This document shows positions 59,448 to 64,000 of a DNA stretch of 64,000 nt, piece after piece. This stretch comes from Tateyamaria sp947503385. GTDB taxonomy: Bacteria; Pseudomonadota; Alphaproteobacteria; Rhodobacterales; Rhodobacteraceae. The translations under genes were made by a program, and so were the position numbers. The notes under the pieces were generated by a model. It saw only the letters and a program-made list of their open reading frames with translations. It ran no database searches and was not told where the DNA came from. Within the stretch, counting starts at the first letter, position 1; each line of letters opens with the position of its first letter. The DNA lies in NCBI RefSeq assembly GCF_051195235.1, contig NZ_JBNFZM010000008.1, positions 62,001 to 126,000 of the forward strand, given 5' to 3'.

Positions 59448-60857
59448 ATGCTGACCCGCCTGTCCCTGCGCCTGCGCATTTTTCTGTTCTTCTGCCTGCT
59501 GGCGGCGGGTGGGGCGGCGCTGGCGGCGGGTGCTTTGTATTTCGGCTGGTCGCGGGCGGACCCGGCGCTGCCCGCTGCGCCTTTCATGTCGGCCTTTGTC
59601 CTGTTTACCTTTGCCAATATGGGGCTCGCGGCGGTGGTGTGGTTCCTCTTTGACGAGAATGTCGCCAAGCCGATCAACGCCTTGGCGGCACAGTTGCGGT
59701 TGCGGGCGCATTCGGGTGTGGATGCCGATCTGGATGCGGATGCGGCGCGCTATCTGGGTGATCTGGCCCCGGCGGCGCGGGCGGTGTCGCATTGCCTGAG
59801 CGCCAGCGTCATGGACACCGCGTCAGCCGTGGCACATGAAACCGCGCGCCTGCAAGCCGAGGCGGAGCGGCTGACCGCCCTGCTGACCGAAATTCCCGTG
59901 GCCACGATCATGCTGAACGAACGGATGTGCATTGTTCTTTATGACGGGCAGGCGGCGGACATCCTGTCGGGCATCGCGCCGCCGCGGCTCAAGGCGCCGC
60001 TGGTCGATTACTTTTACGCGGCTGATCTGGGGCGGGCAAAGTCGGCGCTGAACCAGACCGGGGCCGAGGTGGCTTTTGACCTGCGGGACAGGGACGGGGC
60101 GATGACGTTCCTTGCCAAGCTGAAGCCGCTGGATGGTGCGGGCTATATGCTGTTGATCGACATGCCAGACATCCCGCTGACCCCGGAGGCGGCGCGTCCG
60201 CTGGTGTATGATTTCGACCTGCTGAACGCGGGCGACGATGCGGATACGCTGGACACAGCCCTGTCGGAGTTGTGCTGTGTCGCCTTTGATTCCGAAACCA
60301 CGGGGCTGTCGACCGAACGGGACGACGTGGTGCAATTGGGGGCCGTGCGTATACTCAATGGCCGGATTGTCGAGGGTGAGGTTCTGGACAGTTATGTTGA
60401 TCCGGGGCGCCGCATCCCGCCTGCGTCCACGGCGGTGCATCACGTGTCGGACGCGGATGTGCGCGGTGCGCCGGATTTCGCAACGGCGGGTCGCGCCCTG
60501 CACGGGTTTTGCCGCGATGCGGTTCTGGTGGCGCACAACGCGCCTTTCGACCTTGCCTTTTTGCGCCGGGCCGAAGGTGAAATGGGGGTCGTCTGGGACC
60601 ATCCGGTACTGGATACCGTGTTGTTGTCGGCCATCGTCTTTGGCACGACCGAGGTGCATACGCTTGACGCGCTGTGCGACCGGCTGGGCATCACCATTCC
60701 CCCCGAGCACCGGCACACGGCACTGGGAGACGCGCAGGTGACGGCGGCGGCGCTGGTCAAGCTGATGCCACTGCTTGAGGCCAAGGGGCTGCGCACCCTG
60801 CGGGATGTGATTTCCGAGAGCAAGAAACATGGGCGCCTTTTGCAGGATCTGAACTAA
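59448..60857 (+). CDS. Membrane-linked DnaQ-like 3'-5' exonuclease with PAS-like domain
   Basis: A 469-residue protein: two N-terminal membrane helices (about 8-32 and 44-68), a linker, a PAS-like segment (about 145-245), then a DEDDh exonuclease (FDSETTGLS at about 278, HNAPFDLAFL, HTALGDAQVTA). The catalytic acidic residues and His are present. A membrane-bound nuclease in an acetate-uptake operon is odd but regular in such clusters. A signalling-nucleotide substrate rather than DNA is possible. Confidence 0.85.
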   Translation: MLTRLSLRLRIFLFFCLLAAGGAALAAGALYFGWSRADPALPAAPFMSAFVLFTFANMGLAAVVWFLFDENVAKPINALAAQLRLRAHSGVDADLDADAARYLGDLAPAARAVSHCLSASVMDTASAVAHETARLQAEAERLTALLTEIPVATIMLNERMCIVLYDGQAADILSGIAPPRLKAPLVDYFYAADLGRAKSALNQTGAEVAFDLRDRDGAMTFLAKLKPLDGAGYMLLIDMPDIPLTPEAARPLVYDFDLLNAGDDADTLDTALSELCCVAFDSETTGLSTERDDVVQLGAVRILNGRIVEGEVLDSYVDPGRRIPPASTAVHHVSDADVRGAPDFATAGRALHGFCRDAVLVAHNAPFDLAFLRRAEGEMGVVWDHPVLDTVLLSAIVFGTTEVHTLDALCDRLGITIPPEHRHTALGDAQVTAAALVKLMPLLEAKGLRTLRDVISESKKHGRLLQDLN

Positions 60858-60894
60858 GCGCCCCTCTTGCGCGGGCAGTCATCGCCTCTTTATA

Positions 60895-60905
60895 CTACTC
60901 AGTAG
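60895..60905. promoter_or_regulatory. Inverted repeat at the toxin-antitoxin promoter
   Basis: CTACTCAGTAG is a short dyad just downstream of a TATACT -10-like element and before the antitoxin ribosome site GGAG at 60911. It is a candidate autoregulatory operator for the antitoxin. Confidence 0.45.
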
Positions 60906-60921
60906 CAACAGGAGTATGCGC

Positions 60922-61191
60922 ATGTCCGTCAAAGCCTCCGTTTCGATTACGGATCAACAAGACGAGTTTGCCCGGCAGTTGGTGGCCGACGGCCAGTATT
61001 CCAGCGTCAGCGCGGTTGTGCAGCGGGGCCTTGAACTGGTCCGCACCGAGAAAGAGCGTGAAGCGGCGGAACTGGCGGCCTTGCAGGCGTTTTTCGCCGA
61101 GCGAGCGGCCGGGTCGTTTGTGTCGGCGGAGGAAGGACGCCGCCGGACCGATGACATGATCGCGGCCAAGATCCGTGCCCACGGACTATAA
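60922..61191 (+). CDS. ParD/CopG-type antitoxin
   Basis: An 89-residue protein with an N-terminal ribbon-helix-helix (VKASVSITDQQDEFARQLV, YSSVSAVVQRGLELV) and a C-terminal toxin-binding tail. The start at 60922 gives proper spacing from GGAG; the ATG at 60916 is too close. It overlaps the toxin start by 17 nt. It neutralises the ParE-like toxin and probably represses the operon; it stabilises the plasmid. Confidence 0.88.
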   Translation: MSVKASVSITDQQDEFARQLVADGQYSSVSAVVQRGLELVRTEKEREAAELAALQAFFAERAAGSFVSAEEGRRRTDDMIAAKIRAHGL

Positions 61192-61537
61192 GGTATTGCG
61201 CAGCGCGGCCTGCGACGCGGATATCGAGATCATTTTTGACCACCTGTTCGGGGCCTATCGCGACCTTGGCGAACCAATTGCGGATGCGCTGACCCGCGCC
61301 GCAGCCCGTGTGCGCGGGATCGAGGACGCGCTGGCGCGGTTGGGCGATGTGCCGTTTCAGGGCACGCTAGTGCCACACATTATGGACGGGCTGCGCCACG
61401 TGACCAAGGACAGTGCCGTGTTCTATTTTGTCACCGACGAGGCGCGGGCAGAGGTGCGCGTGCTTGGCGTGTTCTTTGGCGGTCAGGATCACCGGCGGCA
61501 TATCTTGCAGCGCATCCTGCATGTTTCAACCAAGTAG
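61175..61537 (+). CDS. ParE/RelE-type toxin
   Basis: A 120-residue RelE/ParE-superfamily toxin (ADIEIIFDHLF, MDGLRHVTKDSAVFYFV, VRVLGVFFGGQDHRRHIL). The start is GTG at 61175 within the antitoxin gene. ParE toxins act on DNA gyrase; RelE types cut mRNA. The assignment to ParE comes from the partner type. Its stop is only about 10 bp before the IS end, so it escaped disruption. Confidence 0.88.
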   Translation: MPTDYKVLRSAACDADIEIIFDHLFGAYRDLGEPIADALTRAAARVRGIEDALARLGDVPFQGTLVPHIMDGLRHVTKDSAVFYFVTDEARAEVRVLGVFFGGQDHRRHILQRILHVSTK

Positions 61538-61596
61538 AAATGTCTACTGGGTTTGCAAAGCAGAAGTGTCACCAACAGCGCTGACGGTAGCAAGGC

Positions 61597-61929
61597 TTAG
61601 CAGCCCGGAGACCTCAAATATCGCAGGGCTGAAAAGCCTTGCGGGACTGGTCGTCCGGAGATCAGGGTGGCGTATTCTTCGCGAACGTCATCATCAATCT
61701 GTACACCGCTATTGCCGCCGTACAGACGATCATTCTGGTCTTTCCGAGGCCCTGAAATCCAGTAGTGACCACCGGTCTCAGTCTCGAAATAGTTCGCTTT
61801 GAAACCTGCGCCCTTCAGGCTCTGGAATTTGAGACCCTTGTAGTACAGCGTCTTCCCCGACTTCGAGAAATATACACGCCCAATCACAGCAGGGCCTTCA
61901 AGCCCGTCTGCCTTGCTTTCGATGTACAT
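61597..61929 (-). CDS. IS passenger protein, unknown function
   Basis: About 110 residues from the ATG at 61929; the open frame continues upstream to a GTG at 62154 overlapping the transposase end, so the true start is uncertain. Core motifs are TLYYKGLKFQSLKGAGFKANYF, GGHYWISGPRKDQNDRLYGG and VQIDDDVREEY. I recall similar small bacterial proteins of unknown function, sometimes mislabelled in databases. It lies between the transposase stop and the left IS end, so it travels with the element. Confidence 0.55.
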   Translation of the reverse strand: MYIESKADGLEGPAVIGRVYFSKSGKTLYYKGLKFQSLKGAGFKANYFETETGGHYWISGPRKDQNDRLYGGNSGVQIDDDVREEYATLISGRPVPQGFSALRYLRSPGC

Positions 61930-62083
61930 GATCTTTGAACGTGACAGCCGGAACTGCGAGGGTAATTCCTCGTCGAGCTGTAGCTTGTCCATCCAATGAT
62001 CGGCGTGTCTCATGCCGTCCTGATAGTTACATTGCTCTCTAAAGTCATCCCTCGGCGGCGGCTCGCTCGGCGCGTCTGCGCTG

Positions 62084-63409
62084 TTAGTACGCTTCCATCT
62101 TTGACGGGCGTCCTCTGGGTCGGCGTCCGGTCTTCTTGTAGCCGTTCCTCGCACTCTCGGGTTTGACCTTTGGCGGCGGTGTGGCCTTCTCCTGTTCTTC
62201 CTTGATGTGGGCCAGAACGGCGCTTAGGTGCTTGTTCTCTGTGATCGCCGCATGGGTCACCCGCTGCTGATGTGGATCGAAGATGCTGCAGGGCAGGGCG
62301 ACGCCTTTGGCGCGGACTTGGATGCGCCCGTCCGGCATCTCATAAACATCCACGTATTTACCGGCGAGACCGCGCGTCAGATCGTTAACCTCCAGCCGTA
62401 TGCGCTTGCGGTCGTACGTGAGCGTCAAATCCTTAGTGACATAGCGTTTATCGCGCAGACAGAATACTTCCGCCAGCCGATCCGGCTCAATGTTCAAAGC
62501 ACGATGCAGATTGTCTGTCTTTACCGGGGCCTTTGCGAACTTGGCGTTGTAGCGTTTGACGAAGCCCGCAAGGAAAGCGTTGCCGTCTTCCATGTTTGAG
62601 ATGCCTGCGATGCGCAGCTCTTTGACCAACCGATCTTGCAGTGTCCGGTTGGCCCGTTCAACACGGCCTTTGGCCTGAGAGCTGTTCGCACAGATGATCT
62701 CAATGTTCAGCTCCGCGAGAGCACGCCCGAATTGGGTCATGCCCGTCATATGTTCATTGGGTTTTGGAACTCGGAACACTGTGTGCTTGTCACTGTAGAA
62801 AGCAACAGGGCGTCCATGCTTCAGCAGATAGCTTTCCACTGCCTCGAAATAGCTGAACGTGCTCTCGGACGTGACGAAGCGCAGCTCCATCAACGTGCTG
62901 GTGGCATCGTCGATGAAGACGAGCAGGGTGCAAGGATCGCCCCGATCCTCGAACCAACGGTGGTCTGATCCGTCAATCTGGATCAGCGCGCCGAAGCATT
63001 CCCGGCGCAAACGCGGCTGGTGGGACGTGCGGCGTTGTTTGCGAGAGAGCCAGATGCCATCTTCCTGCATCCACTTACGAACCGTCTCGCGCGAGACTTT
63101 GAAGCCGTGATGCTCGGCCAGCATCTCAGCCGCCAAGGTCGGCCCGAAGTCGGCGTAGCGCTCCTTGATGAGGCTGAGCGCATAGTCGCGTTTGGCATGG
63201 TGAATGCGATTGTTCGGAGGTTTGCCACGCGCTTTGTGCCGGATCGCCGATGCGCCATCCTGACAATACCGCTTCAACAGTCGGAAAATCTGTCGCCGTG
63301 TCAGGCACAACATGTTCGCCGCAGTATCGACCGTCAGCCGACCATCATCGACCTGCGCCAAAACCTCCACGCGGTTCAACTCGCGCTCGCTCATAATTAC
63401 CCATCCCAT
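62084..63409 (-). CDS. ISNCY-family DDE transposase, full length
   Basis: A 441-residue transposase: two N-terminal HTH parts (about 20-75 and 95-120), and an RNaseH-like DDE core with Asp146 (QIDGSDH), Asp207 (YSDKHTVF) and Glu251 (KGRVERANRT). A C-terminal basic tail (TGRRPRGRPSKMEAY) ends it. The start may be 63409 or, more likely by spacing, five codons in at 63394. It appears intact and could move both copies. Confidence 0.9.
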   Translation of the reverse strand: MGWVIMSERELNRVEVLAQVDDGRLTVDTAANMLCLTRRQIFRLLKRYCQDGASAIRHKARGKPPNNRIHHAKRDYALSLIKERYADFGPTLAAEMLAEHHGFKVSRETVRKWMQEDGIWLSRKQRRTSHQPRLRRECFGALIQIDGSDHRWFEDRGDPCTLLVFIDDATSTLMELRFVTSESTFSYFEAVESYLLKHGRPVAFYSDKHTVFRVPKPNEHMTGMTQFGRALAELNIEIICANSSQAKGRVERANRTLQDRLVKELRIAGISNMEDGNAFLAGFVKRYNAKFAKAPVKTDNLHRALNIEPDRLAEVFCLRDKRYVTKDLTLTYDRKRIRLEVNDLTRGLAGKYVDVYEMPDGRIQVRAKGVALPCSIFDPHQQRVTHAAITENKHLSAVLAHIKEEQEKATPPPKVKPESARNGYKKTGRRPRGRPSKMEAY

Positions 63410-63549
63410 GTCTGCTCACCCTCAGTAATTTTTGAGGGCAGAGTGACATTCCTGAATTGCTCATGGGTGACATTATCGCTTTGCGGCTACAGGTAATACT
63501 CCGTTTAAGGTTAGTTATGTTAAAGTACGCCGCAATTTGTGGGCAAATT

Positions 63550-63924
63550 TCACCCGGCCTCGTTTGCGTCACGTGAGACGTCGATGAGATCGGCGAAATC
63601 ATCGTCTGAAAACTGTAGTGTATATGGCGTGATATCGGCTTCGGTCCCGTCCGCATAAAGCGCGCGGGCACGGATTTCGAACGCGCCCCATGTCCAGAAC
63701 GTGATGGAAAAGTCGTTGCCGCGGTTGCGGGACTGGCGTTCGGCATTGGCGAAGGTGTGGTGCAGTCTGTATTTCACCCCCGCGATCGCTTCCAATTCCC
63801 GCGGATTATCCGCATCCAGCCAGACACCCACGTGAAAATGGCGTTTGCCCCCGGCGCGCAGGACCTTGTATTTGGTGCGGCCTGCGCGGTCCTTGATCAG
63901 GCTGTTTTTCAGTCTGAGTGCCAT
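63550..63924 (-). CDS. pYEATS-like small protein
   Basis: A 124-residue protein with a beta-sandwich pattern: HFHVGVWLDADNP, VKYRLHHTFANAER, DFSITFWTWGAFEIRARALYADGT. The YxLHxTF and WGxF elements match the prokaryotic YEATS-type domain, seen in signalling and conflict systems. It starts 3 nt after the stop of the next gene, in one operon. The basic N-terminus (MALRLKNSLIKDRAGRTKYK) may be DNA or membrane contacting. Assignment is by pattern only. Confidence 0.6.
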   Translation of the reverse strand: MALRLKNSLIKDRAGRTKYKVLRAGGKRHFHVGVWLDADNPRELEAIAGVKYRLHHTFANAERQSRNRGNDFSITFWTWGAFEIRARALYADGTEADITPYTLQFSDDDFADLIDVSRDANEAG

Positions 63925-63927
63925 GGT

Positions 63928-64000
63928 TCAGCCCTCCTGTCCGATTGCACGCATGGAGGTGTCCGCCTCTTCGGTGGTGGGGCTGTCGTCGCCGATATAC
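63928..64000 (-). CDS. Partial gene upstream of the pYEATS-like gene (C-terminal end only)
   Basis: Only the last 24 codons lie in the window. The frame ends ADTSMRAIGQEG then TGA at 63928-63930, 3 nt before the ATG of the pYEATS-like gene, so the two are coupled. The rest is beyond the edge and no family can be named. The acidic end of the peptide and the 3-nt spacing are the only evidence. Confidence 0.6.
   Translation of the reverse strand, partial: YIGDDSPTTEEADTSMRAIGQEG

Larger units (their letters stand above)
61548..63491 (-). mobile_element. Complete ISNCY/IS1202-like element with passenger ORF
   Basis: About 1.94 kb. The right end is fixed by the divergence of the two copies at 63491; the left end is placed at about 61548, where TGGGTTTGCAAAGCAGAAGT matches the right-end sequence in 17 of 26 positions (shared GCAAAGC and TGTCACC). 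The transposase reads leftward and a passenger ORF fills the left part. No target duplication is evident in the flanks, so one end may have recombined. Together with the copy at 1-813 it brackets the whole 60-kb metabolic and replication segment in direct orientation. Confidence 0.75.

Noticed and set aside
61500..63520. Target-site duplication around IS copy 2
   Set aside because: The flanks before about 61548 and after 63491 share no convincing direct repeat.
1..64000. CRISPR arrays, tRNA or rRNA genes
   Set aside because: No regular short repeats with spacers and no cloverleaf or rRNA-like stretch were recognised on either strand; a dedicated search was not possible.

Overview
The window is about 64 kb of high-GC DNA that reads like an extrachromosomal replicon of a marine alphaproteobacterium, most likely Rhodobacteraceae (Roseobacter group). 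The support is the gene families present (TorD, DUF3305/DUF3306 and FdhABC formate dehydrogenase set, DUF6494/DUF6505 neighbours), the dense co-oriented operons with 4-nt ATGA overlaps, and a ParA/ParB pair divergent from a Rep_3-type initiator with iterons between them. Species cannot be named from this sequence alone.

Layout. 1-813: truncated copy of an ISNCY/IS1202-like element. 846-4995 (minus): LuxR-type response regulator, FIST sensor protein and hybrid histidine kinase. 5107-20007: quinoprotein island, with a PQQ alcohol dehydrogenase carrying the DYD (lanthanide-type) motif, an unknown exported protein, two ABC systems, PQQ-associated beta-propeller and binding proteins, cytochrome c-550 (PedF-like), a second binding protein, and a CoxG plus form II CODH-like S/L/M set. 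20062-23039 (minus): ApbE flavin transferase and a NosR-like flavin/iron-sulfur membrane protein, without nosZ. 23144-27713: orphan ABC permease, then pqqABCDE with a VWA gene (minus). 27789-43806: formate dehydrogenase island with NtrC-like regulator, WD40-cytochrome c fusion, cytochrome b, FKBP, beta and alpha subunits, Tat peptide, TorD, DUF3306 and DUF3305, plus a divergent arm with a polyferredoxin, Mrp ATPase and small proteins. 43909-46138: tungstate ABC transporter. 46266-50152: partition and replication. 50162-60857: orphan sensor kinase, acetyl-CoA synthetase, adenylate kinase, DUF4212/solute symporter, CBS/DUF294 protein and DnaQ-like exonuclease (an acetate uptake and activation set). 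60922-61537: ParD/ParE-type toxin-antitoxin. 61548-63491: complete IS copy with a passenger ORF. 63550-64000: a pYEATS-like gene and the end of another gene.

How it fits together (inference). Short alcohols are oxidised in the periplasm by the PQQ enzyme, whose cofactor is made by pqqABCDE. Electrons pass to the PedF-like cytochrome c and perhaps to the NosR-like membrane relay. Aldehydes or other intermediates may be taken by the CODH-like molybdo-flavoenzyme. Formate goes to the membrane FDH, which is supplied with W or Mo by TupABC. Acetate is taken up by the symporter and activated by Acs.

The most interesting signal is a dyad resembling GCGACTTTGGTCGC placed 22-24 bp upstream of a candidate -10 at eight promoter regions: the regulator operon, the dehydrogenase, the 173-aa exported protein, the orphan ABC binding protein, the shared PedF/binding-protein divergent promoter, CoxG, the NosR-like gene and pqqA. 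It defines an apparent single regulon, plausibly controlled by the LuxR-type regulator at 4294-4995. It links the NosR-like relay and the CODH-like enzyme to alcohol oxidation.
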